DNA from: Hyphomicrobiales bacterium
GTDB lineage: Bacteria > Pseudomonadota > Alphaproteobacteria > Rhizobiales > Rhizobiaceae
Assembly (NCBI GenBank): GCA_900466605.1
Contig: UBMU01000008.1
Location: 62,001 to 126,000, forward strand
Length of the DNA: 64,000 bases
Direction: 5' to 3'
The notes under the pieces: model-generated
What the model saw: only the letters and a program-made list of their open reading frames with translations
Told to the model about the DNA's origin: nothing
Databases searched by the model: none
Made by a program: the position numbers and the translations under genes
Shown: one piece after another, positions 50,197 to 59,944 of the stretch
How positions within the stretch are numbered: position 1 is the stretch's first letter
Layout: every line of letters starts with the position of its first letter

Positions 50197-50688
50197 ATGG
50201 TATCAAAACGACTCTCCCGGCTTGAAGGTCATCGCCGCAAATTCATTGCGATCATTGACGATACGCCTGAATGCTCCCGCGCCGTCCACTACGCCGGGCG
50301 GCGCGCCAAGAACTCGAATGGCGGCCTTGTGCTGATGTACGTCATACCGGAAGGCGACTTCCAGCAGTGGCTGGGGGTGGAGGAGATCATGCGCGCCGAG
50401 GCTCGAGAGGAAGCGGAAGCCGTGGTCGCCAAGGCGGCGCATTTGGTTCGCGAAACGATCGGCATCGACCCCGAGATCGTCATCCGCGAGGGAAGCGCCA
50501 CCGAACAGATCAACGCCGTCATCGAGGAAGACCGCGACATTGCCATTCTGGTGCTGGCGGCAAGCTCGGCCAAAGAAGGACCGGGGCCGTTGGTGTCGTC
50601 GATCGCTGGGCGCGGCGCAACATTCCCGATCCCTGTCACCGTCCTTCCGGACATATTGACGGACGAGGAGCTGGATGCCCTCGCATAA
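50197..50688 (+). CDS. Universal stress protein (UspA family)
   Basis: A 163-residue UspA-fold protein. The first strand is KFIAIIDDTPECSRAVHYAGRRA, followed by GGLVLMYVIPEG and the DIAILVLAASSAKEGPG region. The ATP-binding G-x2-G-x9-G(S/T) motif is not in its standard form, so nucleotide binding is uncertain. It probably has a stress-protective or regulatory role in the cytoplasm. It sits between a cupin gene and an Fe-S scaffold gene. Confidence 0.85.
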   Translation: MVSKRLSRLEGHRRKFIAIIDDTPECSRAVHYAGRRAKNSNGGLVLMYVIPEGDFQQWLGVEEIMRAEAREEAEAVVAKAAHLVRETIGIDPEIVIREGSATEQINAVIEEDRDIAILVLAASSAKEGPGPLVSSIAGRGATFPIPVTVLPDILTDEELDALA

Positions 50689-50799
50689 AGCCATTTCTTG
50701 AGTGCCAGTCTCTTGAATAGAGTTGCCATTCGGCTTATTTTCTTTTTTGAAGAATTCTAAAGACGGTTTGGGGCTGCTGCCCGCCGCACGGAGAGCGAC

Positions 50800-51366
50800 A
50801 TGTTTATTCAGACCGAAGCCACGCCGAATCCTGCCACGCAGAAATTCCTGCCTGGGCGGGTCGTCATGGAGAACGGGACAGCCGAATTCCGCAGCCCCGA
50901 CGAAGCTCAGGCATCGCCGCTCGCGGCTCGTCTGTTCGAAATCCCGGGCGTGACGGGCGTTTATTTCGGCTACGATTTCATTTCCGTCTCCAAGGACAAT
51001 GCCGAGTGGCAGCATCTGAAGCCGGCAATCCTCGGCTCGATCATGGAACACTTCATGTCGGGTAAGCCCGTGATGGGCGACGCATCGGTTCTTTCCGAAG
51101 ATCTCGATGCTGGCGGCGAATTCTTCGACGCAGCCGACGAGTCGATTGTCCTCACGATCAAGGAACTGCTGGACACCCGCGTGCGCCCGGCCGTTGCACA
51201 GGATGGTGGCGACATCACCTTCCGCGGCTTCAAGGACGGCAAGGTCTATCTCAACATGAAGGGCTCATGCTCCGGCTGCCCGTCATCGACGGCGACGCTG
51301 AAGCATGGCGTGCAGAACCTGCTTCGCCACTTCGTTCCGGAAGTCGAGGAAGTCATCGCCGCCTGA
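50800..51366 (+). CDS. Nfu-type iron-sulfur cluster scaffold protein
   Basis: A 188-residue protein with an N-terminal Nfu_N domain (about 1-87, MFIQTEATPNPATQKFLPG) and a C-terminal NifU-like domain (about 105-185) carrying the cluster-binding CxxC in KGSCSGCPSS. It delivers 4Fe-4S clusters to client enzymes; MiaB, a two-cluster enzyme, is encoded 2.6 kb downstream. The absence of the IscU and ferredoxin parts separates it from nitrogen-fixation NifU. Confidence 0.93.
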   Translation: MFIQTEATPNPATQKFLPGRVVMENGTAEFRSPDEAQASPLAARLFEIPGVTGVYFGYDFISVSKDNAEWQHLKPAILGSIMEHFMSGKPVMGDASVLSEDLDAGGEFFDAADESIVLTIKELLDTRVRPAVAQDGGDITFRGFKDGKVYLNMKGSCSGCPSSTATLKHGVQNLLRHFVPEVEEVIAA

Positions 51367-51468
51367 CGACGACACTCAAGTTCCGGCATTCGTCCTGGCG
51401 CGGTATTTGCAAGCGCGGCAGGGTGAATGTATGGACAGTCAGGAACGCTTTATTCGGAAATTGATGCC

Positions 51469-52128
51469 ATGATCATACTGGCGCTCGACACCGCGGGTGT
51501 GGATTGCGCTGCCGCTCTCTATGACAGCGGCAGGGATACGATGCTGGGGGAGGCATCGGATATGATCGGCAAGGGGCATGCTGAACATTTGATGGGAATC
51601 GTCGACCGCGTGCTGGATCAGGCGGGTATGGCGCTTTCGACGGTTGATCGCATTGCTGTGACCGTCGGCCCGGGCTCGTTTACCGGCATTCGTGTCGGCG
51701 TGGCCGCTGCACGCGGCTTTGCGCTGTCGCTCGGCGTGCCGGCCGTTGGGGTGACCACACTTGCTGTCATGGCCGAGGCGCAGCGGCTGAAGACGCCGGG
51801 GTATCCGGTTCTTTCTGCCATGGATGCCAAGCGAAACGAGATCTATCTGCAGGCGTTCAATGCCGATGGCGAACCGCTCGATGAAGCGCGCTCCGTCACC
51901 GTTGACGACGCGCAGGCGTTCGCTGCAGCTTTCGAAGGCGAAATCACTGGCTCGGCGAAGCCGCTACTGAACCCCGACTCGACCGGCGATCACGCCAACC
52001 ATTTCCCGATATCCCTGGTGGCGCGCCTCGGCGCTGCCGCCGATCCGACTGCCGGAAAGCCGAAGCCTCTTTATCTGCGCGGACCCGACGCCAAGCCGCA
52101 GGCCGGGTTCGCAATTGCGCGAGTATGA
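51469..52128 (+). CDS. tsaB: tRNA threonylcarbamoyladenosine biosynthesis protein TsaB
   Basis: TsaB partners TsaD and TsaE in making t6A37 in ANN-decoding tRNAs. The 219-residue ASKHA protein begins ILALDTAGVDCAAALY and contains GPGSFTGIRVGVAAARG (about 67-83). I chose the ATG at 51469; an earlier in-frame ATG at 51427 adds a non-family leader. Its stop overlaps the rimI start, the usual tsaB-rimI pairing. Confidence 0.93.
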   Translation: MIILALDTAGVDCAAALYDSGRDTMLGEASDMIGKGHAEHLMGIVDRVLDQAGMALSTVDRIAVTVGPGSFTGIRVGVAAARGFALSLGVPAVGVTTLAVMAEAQRLKTPGYPVLSAMDAKRNEIYLQAFNADGEPLDEARSVTVDDAQAFAAAFEGEITGSAKPLLNPDSTGDHANHFPISLVARLGAAADPTAGKPKPLYLRGPDAKPQAGFAIARV

Positions 52129-52625
52129 CCATGTTGGAATCTTATTTGACGCTGAAGCCGGAATTCGAAATCGTCGCTATGGATGCCGATGATTGCCGCG
52201 CTGTTGCGGCTCTACACGGCGAACGTTTCGCCCGTCCGTGGGGCGATGGCGAGTTCTACAGTCTGCTCAGCCAGAATACCGTCTTCGGGTTTGTCGCACG
52301 CCAGACCAATGCGCTCCTCAAGAAGCCGCTGCCGGGTTTTGTGCTGGCGCGCGAGGTTGCTGGCGAAGCGGAAATCCTGACAATCGCCGTGCAGACCAAG
52401 GTTGCACGGGCAGGCCTCGGCTGGCGACTTATGCAGGCCGCGATGCGCGAGGCACATGCACGCGGTGGCGAGAGTATCTTTCTCGAGGTCGACGACGGTA
52501 ACGTCGCAGCGCTCGGGCTTTACCGCAAGCTCGGCTTCGAGAAAGTCGGCGAACGCAGGGGATACTACAAGGATGCCCGGGGCGCGGTTTCTACAGCGCT
52601 TGTCATGAAGCGCGTTCTTCGCTAG
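52125..52625 (+). CDS. rimI: Ribosomal protein alanine N-acetyltransferase RimI
   Basis: RimI acetylates the N-terminal alanine of ribosomal protein S18. The 166-residue GNAT protein has the acetyl-CoA region ILTIAVQTKVARAGLGWRLMQAAM and the RimI-like FLEVDDGNVAALGLYRKLGFEKVGERRGYY. It overlaps tsaB by four bases, and the mur gene follows after 36 bases. Confidence 0.92.
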   Translation: MTMLESYLTLKPEFEIVAMDADDCRAVAALHGERFARPWGDGEFYSLLSQNTVFGFVARQTNALLKKPLPGFVLAREVAGEAEILTIAVQTKVARAGLGWRLMQAAMREAHARGGESIFLEVDDGNVAALGLYRKLGFEKVGERRGYYKDARGAVSTALVMKRVLR

Positions 52626-52661
52626 TTCCGTTGCTTAAACGTTGACTATCGGAAGGCACCC

Positions 52662-53090
52662 ATGACTGACGTCGCCAAGACCCTTGAGGAGCTTTGCGCT
52701 GAACGCGGCATGCGCATGACCGAGCAGCGCCGGGTTATCGCGCGCATTCTCGAAGATTCCGCCGACCATCCCGACGTGGAAGAACTCTATCGCCGCTCGG
52801 TGAAAGTCGACGCCAAGATCTCGATCTCCACGGTCTATCGCACCGTAAAACTTTTCGAAGATGCCGGTATTATCGCCCGCCACGACTTCCGAGACGGGCG
52901 CTCCCGCTACGAGACGGTACCGGAGGAGCATCACGATCATCTCATCGACCTGAAGTCCGGCGTCGTCATCGAGTTTAGATCGCCCGAGATCGAGGCATTG
53001 CAGGAACGCATCGCCCGCGAGCACGGCTTCAAGCTGGTCGATCACCGGCTGGAACTTTACGGCATTCCGCTCAAGAAGGACGAGCGCTGA
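52662..53090 (+). CDS. mur: Fur-family regulator, manganese-type (Mur)
   Basis: A 142-residue Fur-fold repressor: a winged helix (about 15-85, with ISISTVYRTVKLFEDAGII as recognition region) and a metal/dimer domain with HHDHLIDL. The C-terminal CxxC motifs of E. coli Fur are absent, as in rhizobial Mur proteins, which respond to manganese rather than iron. That naming is family inference. It is closely spaced after rimI and 32 bases before olsA. Confidence 0.88.
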   Translation: MTDVAKTLEELCAERGMRMTEQRRVIARILEDSADHPDVEELYRRSVKVDAKISISTVYRTVKLFEDAGIIARHDFRDGRSRYETVPEEHHDHLIDLKSGVVIEFRSPEIEALQERIAREHGFKLVDHRLELYGIPLKKDER

Positions 53091-53122
53091 GGCCATGAAC
53101 GCAGCCGCCAGGGAGTGCTAGT

Positions 53123-53920
53123 TTGATTGCCTGGCTGCGCGTCGCCCTCGCTGGCATTGTCATTCTTGTTGCCAGCGTGCTGCTGATGCCCTGGCAGCTT
53201 TTGGCGCTCCGCTTCGACTGGAAACTGCGGCGCTGGCTGCCTCGCATATGGCACCGCATCGTCTGCTTCTGTCTCGGCATCCGCATCCGTGTCCACGGAA
53301 AGATGGAAACGCACAGGCCACTGATGCTTTGTGCCAACCATTCGTCATGGATGGACATCATGGTGCTGTCGGCTGTCGCCGACGTCGCGTTCATCGCCAA
53401 GATCGAAGTCCGCGACTGGCCGATTTTCGGCACGCTGGCGAAGCTGCAGAAGAGCGTCTTCGTGGTGCGCGAGGAAAAGCGCAAGACCGGCCATCAGGCG
53501 AACGAGATCGCCAGCCGCATGGCAAGTGGCGAGATCGTCGTGCTGTTTCCGGAGGGTACGACCTCGGATGGAAACCGGCTTTTGGAAGTGAAATCCTCGC
53601 TGTTCGGCGCAGCCGCGATGGCGGTCCCGGCTTCGCCAACCGGCGCCGTCGTGATACAGCCGGTCGCCGTTGCCTATACCGGCGTCCACGGCCTGCCGAT
53701 GGGGCGCTATCATCGCCCGCTTGCCTCGTGGCCCGGCGATGTTGAGATGTTCCCGCACTTGAAAGACATGCTGCGATGCGGCGCCTTCGAGGTCGATGTG
53801 TGCTTCGGCGAGGCCGTCGAGTATCGCGCCGACAGCAATCGCAAGCACGTCAGCGCAACGATTGCGCGGCGTATCCGCGCCATGCTCGGAGCAACACTGC
53901 GCGGCCGTGACGCGGCGTAG
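53123..53920 (+). CDS. olsA: Lyso-ornithine lipid O-acyltransferase OlsA (PlsC family)
   Basis: A 265-residue PlsC-type acyltransferase with an N-terminal membrane helix (about 5-25), the catalytic HxxxxD motif NHSSWMD and the acceptor-site motif FPEGTTSDG. In rhizobia the PlsC homologue beside miaB and phoH is OlsA, which adds the second acyl chain to lyso-ornithine lipid; a generic lysophosphatidate acyltransferase cannot be fully excluded. The start is a TTG at 53123 with AGGGAG seven bases upstream. The upstream ATG at 53096 hits a stop. Confidence 0.82.
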   Translation: MIAWLRVALAGIVILVASVLLMPWQLLALRFDWKLRRWLPRIWHRIVCFCLGIRIRVHGKMETHRPLMLCANHSSWMDIMVLSAVADVAFIAKIEVRDWPIFGTLAKLQKSVFVVREEKRKTGHQANEIASRMASGEIVVLFPEGTTSDGNRLLEVKSSLFGAAAMAVPASPTGAVVIQPVAVAYTGVHGLPMGRYHRPLASWPGDVEMFPHLKDMLRCGAFEVDVCFGEAVEYRADSNRKHVSATIARRIRAMLGATLRGRDAA

Positions 53921-53968
53921 GACAAGATTTCCTTTTCTAGCGCAGCAAAAACCACTAAATAGCCGGCC

Positions 53969-55393
53969 ATGACCCAGGACACCGCCCTTCTTCCAGCCCC
54001 GGAGACCGATCTCCGTGATGGCAGCAACAGCCGCAAGGTCTTTATCAAGACATACGGCTGTCAGATGAACGTCTATGACTCGACACGCATGAGCGATGCC
54101 CTCGCTCGTGATGGATACGAGCCGACGGAGGTCATGGAAGAAGCCGACCTCGTTCTGCTGAATACCTGTCATATCCGAGAGAAGGCTGCCGAAAAGGTCT
54201 ACTCCGCGCTCGGCCGCCTGCGCGACATGAAGAAGGAGCGCAACAAGGAAGGCCGGGAATTCATGATCGGCGTTGCCGGGTGCGTGGCGCAGGCCGAGGG
54301 CGAGGAAATCCTTCGCCGCGCGCCCGCTGTCGATGTCGTGATCGGACCGCAGACCTATCATCGCCTGCCGGAAGCGCTGCGCAAGGCGAAGGAAGGGCAG
54401 CGCATCGTCGATACCGAATATGCGCTCGAAGACAAGTTCGAGCATCTGCCGATCGCCGAAGCCAAGAAAATCCGCGCGCGTGGCGTGACCTCCTTCCTCA
54501 CCGTCCAGGAAGGATGCGACAAGTTCTGCACCTTCTGCGTCGTGCCCTATACGCGCGGCTCGGAAGTGTCGCGTCCGGTCAGCCAGATCGTCGAGGAAGC
54601 GCAGAAGCTCGTCGAGGCGGGTGTACGCGAGATCACGCTGCTCGGCCAGAACGTAAATGCCTGGCATGGTGTCGGACCAAATGGTCAGGAATGGACGCTC
54701 GGTGATCTGCTTTACCGGCTGGCCGAAATTCCCGGGCTTGCACGTCTGCGCTACACCACCAGCCATCCGCGTGACATGGACGATCGCCTGATCGAGGCGC
54801 ATCGGGATCTCCGCGCATTGATGCCGTACCTGCATTTGCCCGTGCAGGCCGGCTCCGACCGCATCCTGAAGGCGATGAACCGCCGCCATACGGCTGCCGA
54901 GTATCTGGCGCTGGTCGAGCGCATCCGCGCTGCGCGCCCCGATATCGCGCTTTCCGGCGACTTCATCGTCGGCTTTCCGGGGGAGACAGACGAGGATTTT
55001 GAAGATACACTACGCCTGGTGGAGGAGGTCCGCTATGGGCAGGCTTTCTCCTTCAAGTACTCGACACGGCCGGGCACGCCCGGTGCGGAACTGAAGGACC
55101 AGGTGCCGGAAGAGATCAAGGCAGAACGGCTCGAACGCCTGCAGGCGCTTCTCCTGAAGCAGCAGCAGGAATTTGCCGAATCCTGTGTCGGGAAAACCAT
55201 CGAACTGTTGCTTGAAAAGCCCGGTCGCATGTCTCAACAACTTATCGGGCGTTCACCCTGGCTTCAGTCGGTGAATGTTGATGCAAAAGCATTGCAAATC
55301 GGTGACATTATTAACGTGCGAATCACCGGAACCGGAACCAACAGCCTGTTTGCCGAGATTGCAGAGGCTGGAGGTCTAACCCAAGGAGCCTGA
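53969..55393 (+). CDS. miaB: tRNA-2-methylthio-N6-dimethylallyladenosine synthase MiaB
   Basis: MiaB is a radical SAM methylthiotransferase that completes ms2i6A37 in tRNA. The 474-residue protein has the N-terminal UPF0004 domain with three cluster cysteines ([26 protein letters not shown]), the radical SAM motif [10 protein letters not shown] and a C-terminal TRAM domain. The first residues (about 1-25) are a variable leader. It is followed five bases later by phoH. Confidence 0.97.
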   Translation: MTQDTALLPAPETDLRDGSNSRKVFIKTYGCQMNVYDSTRMSDALARDGYEPTEVMEEADLVLLNTCHIREKAAEKVYSALGRLRDMKKERNKEGREFMIGVAGCVAQAEGEEILRRAPAVDVVIGPQTYHRLPEALRKAKEGQRIVDTEYALEDKFEHLPIAEAKKIRARGVTSFLTVQEGCDKFCTFCVVPYTRGSEVSRPVSQIVEEAQKLVEAGVREITLLGQNVNAWHGVGPNGQEWTLGDLLYRLAEIPGLARLRYTTSHPRDMDDRLIEAHRDLRALMPYLHLPVQAGSDRILKAMNRRHTAAEYLALVERIRAARPDIALSGDFIVGFPGETDEDFEDTLRLVEEVRYGQAFSFKYSTRPGTPGAELKDQVPEEIKAERLERLQALLLKQQQEFAESCVGKTIELLLEKPGRMSQQLIGRSPWLQSVNVDAKALQIGDIINVRITGTGTNSLFAEIAEAGGLTQGA

Positions 55394-55397
55394 CCGC

Positions 55398-56450
55398 TTG
55401 AACGGACAAGAATTGGTTTCTTCTTCACCGCGCCACCCACGCATTGCGAGCGACGCCAATCACTTTATTCTGACGTTCGAGAACAATCGGTTCGCCAGCG
55501 AATTGTTCGGTCAGTTTGACCAGAACCTCAAGCTCCTTGAAGAGCGTCTTCACATCGACGCTCGAGCGCGGGGCAATTCCGTCGTTATCTCAGGAGACAT
55601 CGTCGCCACCAACCAGGCGCGGCGTACGCTCGATTACCTCTATGAGAAACTCCAGAAAGGCGGCAGCGTGGAGCGATCCGATGTTGAAGGCGCGATCCGC
55701 ATGGCGGTCGCCGCCGACGATCAGCTGAGCCTGCCGACGATGGAGAAGAAGGCCAAGCTGACCATGGCCCAGGTTTCCACGCGCAAGAAGACCATCATTG
55801 CCCGCACGCCGACCCAGGATGCCTATCTGCGGGCACTGGAGCGCGCTGAGCTCGTGTTCGGCTGTGGTCCGGCCGGTACCGGCAAGACCTATCTCGCCGT
55901 CGCCCATGCCGCCCAGCTTCTGGAACGCGGCGTCGTCGAGAAGATCATTCTTTCGCGGCCGGCCGTCGAGGCCGGCGAACGTCTGGGCTTCCTGCCCGGC
56001 GACATGAAGGAAAAGGTCGACCCCTATCTCCGTCCGCTCTATGACGCGCTCTACGACATGATGCCGGCCGATAAGGTCGACCGCGCCATCACCGCCGGCG
56101 TCATTGAAATCGCGCCGCTGGCCTTCATGCGCGGCCGCACGCTTGCCAACGCCGCCGTCATCCTCGACGAAGCGCAGAACACCACCTCGATGCAGATGAA
56201 GATGTTCCTGACGCGTCTCGGCGAGAATTCGCGGATGATCGTGACCGGGGATCCCAGCCAGATCGACTTGCCGCGGGGCGTCAAATCCGGTCTCGTGGAG
56301 GCTCTGCAACTGCTGAACGGCGTCGAGGGCATCTCGATTGTCCGCTTCAAGGATACGGACGTTGTGCGCCATCCTCTCGTCGGGCGCATTGTCAGGGCCT
56401 ACGATTCCACCTATGCAACGGATACCGAAGAGGATAACCGGCAGGGTTAA
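55398..56450 (+). CDS. phoH: PhoH family ATPase (PhoH-like/YbeZ)
   Basis: This 350-residue P-loop ATPase has a KH-like N-terminal region (about 20-110) and an ATPase core with Walker A GPAGTGKT (about 155-162), [19 protein letters not shown] and Walker [11 protein letters not shown]. YbeZ-type proteins associate with YbeY in RNA processing. The start is a TTG at 55398; AAGGAG sits nine bases upstream, inside the end of miaB. Its stop shares one base with the ybeY start. Confidence 0.94.
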   Translation: MNGQELVSSSPRHPRIASDANHFILTFENNRFASELFGQFDQNLKLLEERLHIDARARGNSVVISGDIVATNQARRTLDYLYEKLQKGGSVERSDVEGAIRMAVAADDQLSLPTMEKKAKLTMAQVSTRKKTIIARTPTQDAYLRALERAELVFGCGPAGTGKTYLAVAHAAQLLERGVVEKIILSRPAVEAGERLGFLPGDMKEKVDPYLRPLYDALYDMMPADKVDRAITAGVIEIAPLAFMRGRTLANAAVILDEAQNTTSMQMKMFLTRLGENSRMIVTGDPSQIDLPRGVKSGLVEALQLLNGVEGISIVRFKDTDVVRHPLVGRIVRAYDSTYATDTEEDNRQG

Positions 56451-56965
56451 TGGCGGAACTCGATATCCAGATCAGCATCGAGGAGGGCAACTGGCCCTCC
56501 GAAGAAGCGTTGCATGCATTGGCGGATCGCGTGCTCGAAGCAGCGGCAGCCTATCTTCGCGAGAACGAGAAGCAGCCCTTTCCCAAGATGATCCCCGAAG
56601 TCTCGCTGGTTTTTACCGACGATGCCTCGATCCAGGACATCAACGCGGAATGGCGCGGCAAGGACAAGCCGACCAATGTGCTTTCGTTTCCCGCCTTCCC
56701 GGTAAAGCCGGGCAAGGTGCCGGGCCCGATGCTGGGCGACATCATCATCGCGAGAGAGACCGTCGAGCGGGAAGCAATTGAGCTCGAAAAGAACTTTGAT
56801 GACCATCTGACCCATCTGATGGTACATGGTTTCTTGCATCTCTTCGGTTACGATCATAATAATAACGCTGAAGCCGAGATAATGGAGGGGCTGGAGACTC
56901 GCATTTTGGCGGTGCTCGGCCTATCTGACCCATACGAGGGTCAAGACCTTAAAATGGAACCATGA
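56450..56965 (+). CDS. ybeY: rRNA maturation endoribonuclease YbeY
   Basis: YbeY takes part in 16S rRNA 3'-end maturation and ribosome quality control. The 171-residue protein carries the zinc signature [11 protein letters not shown] plus the following NNNAE region and the usual [10 protein letters not shown] strand. It is directly fused in organisation to phoH (one-base overlap) and corC (four-base overlap). Confidence 0.95.
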   Translation: MAELDIQISIEEGNWPSEEALHALADRVLEAAAAYLRENEKQPFPKMIPEVSLVFTDDASIQDINAEWRGKDKPTNVLSFPAFPVKPGKVPGPMLGDIIIARETVEREAIELEKNFDDHLTHLMVHGFLHLFGYDHNNNAEAEIMEGLETRILAVLGLSDPYEGQDLKMEP

Positions 56966-58113
56966 GCGACTTTACGACGAGACCGGCCCCCGAGGCCAAG
57001 GACGCCGACCAATCCTCCTCTTCCGACGAGGGTGGCAGTAGTAGTAGGCAGTCCGGACGATCCCAATCCTTCTGGTCGCGCGCAGCGCGCATCCTGAGAC
57101 CACAGCAAGGTTCTCGCCTTCGCGAGGACATCGCAGATGCGTTGATGACCGATGCGGCCGACGGCGACGTCTTTTCGCCCGATGAACGGGCGATGCTGCA
57201 CAACATCCTTCGCTTCCGCGAGGTACGCGTTGCCGATGTCATGGTGCCCCGTGCCGATATCGAGGCTGTCGATCAGAACATCACCATCGGCGAACTGATG
57301 ATCCTGTTCGAGGAATCCGGCCGTTCGCGCATGCCGGTTTACGCCGATACGCTCGACGACCCGCGCGGCATGGTGCATATCCGCGACCTGCTGTCCTACG
57401 TCGCCAAGCAGGCGCGCAACAAGCGCCGCGGCAGTACCAAGACACTGAAGCCTGCAGAGCCTTTGGTCGAGGTTTCATCCGAGCACCTGCAGAAGCCGAC
57501 ACGCTCGACGAAGGCGAATTTCGACCTCAGCCGCGTCGATCTACAGAAGACGCTTTCCGAGGCCGGCATCATCCGCAAGATCCTTTTCGTTCCCCCATCG
57601 ATGCTTGCCTCCGACCTCCTTCGCCGCATGCAGGTGAACCGCACGCAGATGGCGCTTGTCATTGACGAGTACGGCGGCACCGATGGGTTGGCGTCTCACG
57701 AGGACATCGTCGAGATGGTCGTCGGTGACATCGACGACGAACACGACGACGACGAAGTCATGTTCAAGCGTATTTCGGAAGACGTTTTCGTCGCGGATGC
57801 CCGTGTCGAACTGGAGGAGATCGCCGAAGCGATCGGACCGGATTTCGACATCACCGAACAGGTCGATGAAGTCGACACTCTGGGCGGCCTTATCTTCTCC
57901 GAGCTAGGACGCATTCCGGTGCGCGGCGAAGTGGTGCAGGCCCTGCCCGGTTTCGAGTTCCATATTCTCGACGCCGACCCGCGCCGTATCAAGCGCGTGA
58001 GGATCACTCGCAAACGCCAGGCCGTCCGTCGGCGCATCAAGATCGACGGCGACGGCACCCCCGGCTCGGATCACGGCGAAGAGCGGCAAACCGAAACCCC
58101 CACGACAAACTGA
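56962..58113 (+). CDS. corC: CBS-domain hemolysin/CorC-family protein
   Basis: A 383-residue soluble protein with two CBS domains (about 90-280, starting [15 protein letters not shown], with the conserved [17 protein letters not shown]) and a C-terminal CorC_HlyC domain (about 285-365). Members are linked to magnesium and cobalt efflux or to membrane stress; the function is not settled. The N-terminal 50 residues and the tail are polar and disordered. It lies between ybeY and lnt in the conserved miaB-phoH-ybeY-corC-lnt order. Confidence 0.92.
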   Translation: MSDFTTRPAPEAKDADQSSSSDEGGSSSRQSGRSQSFWSRAARILRPQQGSRLREDIADALMTDAADGDVFSPDERAMLHNILRFREVRVADVMVPRADIEAVDQNITIGELMILFEESGRSRMPVYADTLDDPRGMVHIRDLLSYVAKQARNKRRGSTKTLKPAEPLVEVSSEHLQKPTRSTKANFDLSRVDLQKTLSEAGIIRKILFVPPSMLASDLLRRMQVNRTQMALVIDEYGGTDGLASHEDIVEMVVGDIDDEHDDDEVMFKRISEDVFVADARVELEEIAEAIGPDFDITEQVDEVDTLGGLIFSELGRIPVRGEVVQALPGFEFHILDADPRRIKRVRITRKRQAVRRRIKIDGDGTPGSDHGEERQTETPTTN

Positions 58114-58190
58114 TCGCCGCAAAGCACGACAAACGACGGCTTTTTTGAAAGACTGCGAGTGGGTTGATTCGTAGCTTGACGGGAGTGTGC

Positions 58191-59792
58191 ATGGAGCGGC
58201 TTGCAGACAGGATTATCCTGGCCTGGGGGTTCAAGAGGATGGTCTTCGCCATCCTTGCCGGAGCGATCGGCGTTCTGGCCCTGCCGCCATTCGGCTTCTT
58301 CGCCGCAATGTTCGTTTCATTCACCCTGCTTGTGTGGCTGATCGACGGCTCCGCTGCCGCGCCCGAGAGCGGCATCATCGGACGGCTCTGGCCCTCCTTC
58401 GCAGTCGGTTGGCTGTTCGGTTTCGGCTATTTCGTCGCCGGTCTCTGGTGGCTCGGCCATGCGTTGCTGATCGACTCCGATGCCTTCGCCTGGGCCCTGC
58501 CTCTGGCGATCTTCGGCTTGCCTGCAGTGCTCGCCGTCTTTTATGGGATTGCCACCGCTCTTGCGCGGACAATTTGGTCTGATGGCGTGGGGCGCATCGC
58601 GGGGCTAGCCGCAAGCTTCGGCCTAGTCGAGTGGCTGAGGAGCATACTGTTTACCGGCTTCCCCTGGAACGCCATCGGGTACGGCATGGCACCCGTGCCG
58701 CTCATGATGCAATCGGCGCATGTCATCGGCATCATGGGCATTACCGCCCTCTCGGTCTTCATCTTTGCAGCCCCCGCGCTGCTCGGCACGCGCCAGGGAG
58801 CGAAACTGGGCCTTTCACTTGCGGCCCTGCTTTTTGCGGCGCATGTCGGATACGGTGCCTACATCCTCCATAGCCCGCAGCCGGCCGCCGCACCCGACCC
58901 CAAGAGCCCGGTCATCCGCCTCGTCCAGCCGACGATAGACCAGACGACGAAAATGGATACCGACGGCGACCGCGCCGCCATCTTCGAGAAACACCTGAAG
59001 CTCTCCGTCGAACCGCCGAAAGACGGCGGTCGGAGGCCCGACATTATTGTCTGGCCCGAGACGTCCATCCCCTTCATCCTGACCGACAACCAGGATGCCC
59101 TCACCCGCATCGCCGACACGCTCGACGACAATCAGGTCCTGATAGCCGGCGCCGTTCGCGTAGAGGATACGGGGCCGGGAAATCCGCCGCGCTACTACAA
59201 CTCCATCTACGTCATCGACGGCCGAGGCCAGATCGTGAGCGCCGCCGACAAGGTGCACCTCGTGCCATTTGGCGAATACGTACCGTTCGAAAGCATCCTT
59301 GACGAATTCGGCATCCAGAATGTCGTCGAAATGCCGGGCGGCTTCTCGCCGGCAGCGACGCGCCAGCTGCTGACCTTGCCGAGCGGGATCAAGTTCTATC
59401 CGCTCGTTTGCTACGAGATCATCTTCCCCGACGAGATGACGGGCGACCTTGGCGCCGCCAATGCCATCCTCAATGTTACCAACGATGCCTGGTTCGGAGC
59501 GACGCCCGGCCCCTACCAGCATTTTCAACAGGCCAGGTTGCGTGCCGTTGAGACGGGCCTGCCGCTGATTCGCGACGGCAACAGCGGCATTTCGGCTTTC
59601 GTAAACGCCCGCGGCGAGGTCGTAGCCGGGCTCGGGCTCAATGAGACGGGCTTTGTCGATGCAACCATCGAGAGTTTCAGCCTGCCACGAGATCCGGGCT
59701 ACCCACGACAAGCATACTTCTGGTTGATTGAAATACTTCTGTTTGCAATTGCGCTGGTTTCGCGCGTTGGTTTAGTTTTCAAGCATAATTGA
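58191..59792 (+). CDS. lnt: Apolipoprotein N-acyltransferase
   Basis: Lnt adds the third acyl chain to lipoproteins in the inner membrane. The 533-residue protein has several N-terminal membrane helices (about 15-215) and a periplasmic nitrilase-fold domain with the Glu-Lys-Cys triad: E in WPETSIPF, K in DKVHLVPFGEYVPF and C in VCYEIIFP. A last membrane helix (about 510-528) ends the protein. I chose the ATG at 58191; a TTG at 58164 is a weaker alternative. Confidence 0.95.
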   Translation: MERLADRIILAWGFKRMVFAILAGAIGVLALPPFGFFAAMFVSFTLLVWLIDGSAAAPESGIIGRLWPSFAVGWLFGFGYFVAGLWWLGHALLIDSDAFAWALPLAIFGLPAVLAVFYGIATALARTIWSDGVGRIAGLAASFGLVEWLRSILFTGFPWNAIGYGMAPVPLMMQSAHVIGIMGITALSVFIFAAPALLGTRQGAKLGLSLAALLFAAHVGYGAYILHSPQPAAAPDPKSPVIRLVQPTIDQTTKMDTDGDRAAIFEKHLKLSVEPPKDGGRRPDIIVWPETSIPFILTDNQDALTRIADTLDDNQVLIAGAVRVEDTGPGNPPRYYNSIYVIDGRGQIVSAADKVHLVPFGEYVPFESILDEFGIQNVVEMPGGFSPAATRQLLTLPSGIKFYPLVCYEIIFPDEMTGDLGAANAILNVTNDAWFGATPGPYQHFQQARLRAVETGLPLIRDGNSGISAFVNARGEVVAGLGLNETGFVDATIESFSLPRDPGYPRQAYFWLIEILLFAIALVSRVGLVFKHN

Positions 59793-59807
59793 CCGAAAAC
59801 CCCTAAA

Positions 59808-59873
59808 ATTGCATAGTGGTTGCAATCGGCGTTCTTAGCGTATGTTTCAAAGTGATTATATAGGACTTTGCAA
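59808..59873. promoter_or_regulatory. Inverted repeat and related half-site upstream of praR
   Basis: ATTGCA (59808-59813) and TGCAAT (59821-59826) form a perfect inverted repeat with a 7-base spacer. A related TTTGCAA (59867-59873) lies just after a TATATA (59857-59862) that could be a -10 element. The gene region is AT-rich. Such repeats in front of a helix-turn-helix regulator suggest an autoregulatory operator, which is inference only. Confidence 0.4.
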
Positions 59874-59944
59874 CGTGGCGTTTTGGGGATGGGTTTGGGC
59901 ATGCCGGTTTGAACTGGGTTGAAAATTATTGTTAGGGCAGGACC

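Noticed and set aside
50800..51366. Nitrogen-fixation NifU
   Set aside because: It has Nfu_N and NifU C-terminal domains only and no IscU-like or ferredoxin domain. No nif genes are nearby, so it is a housekeeping Nfu protein.
53345..54889. 514-codon open frame antisense to olsA and miaB
   Set aside because: Both sense genes carry intact catalytic motifs, and the antisense product has no known features.
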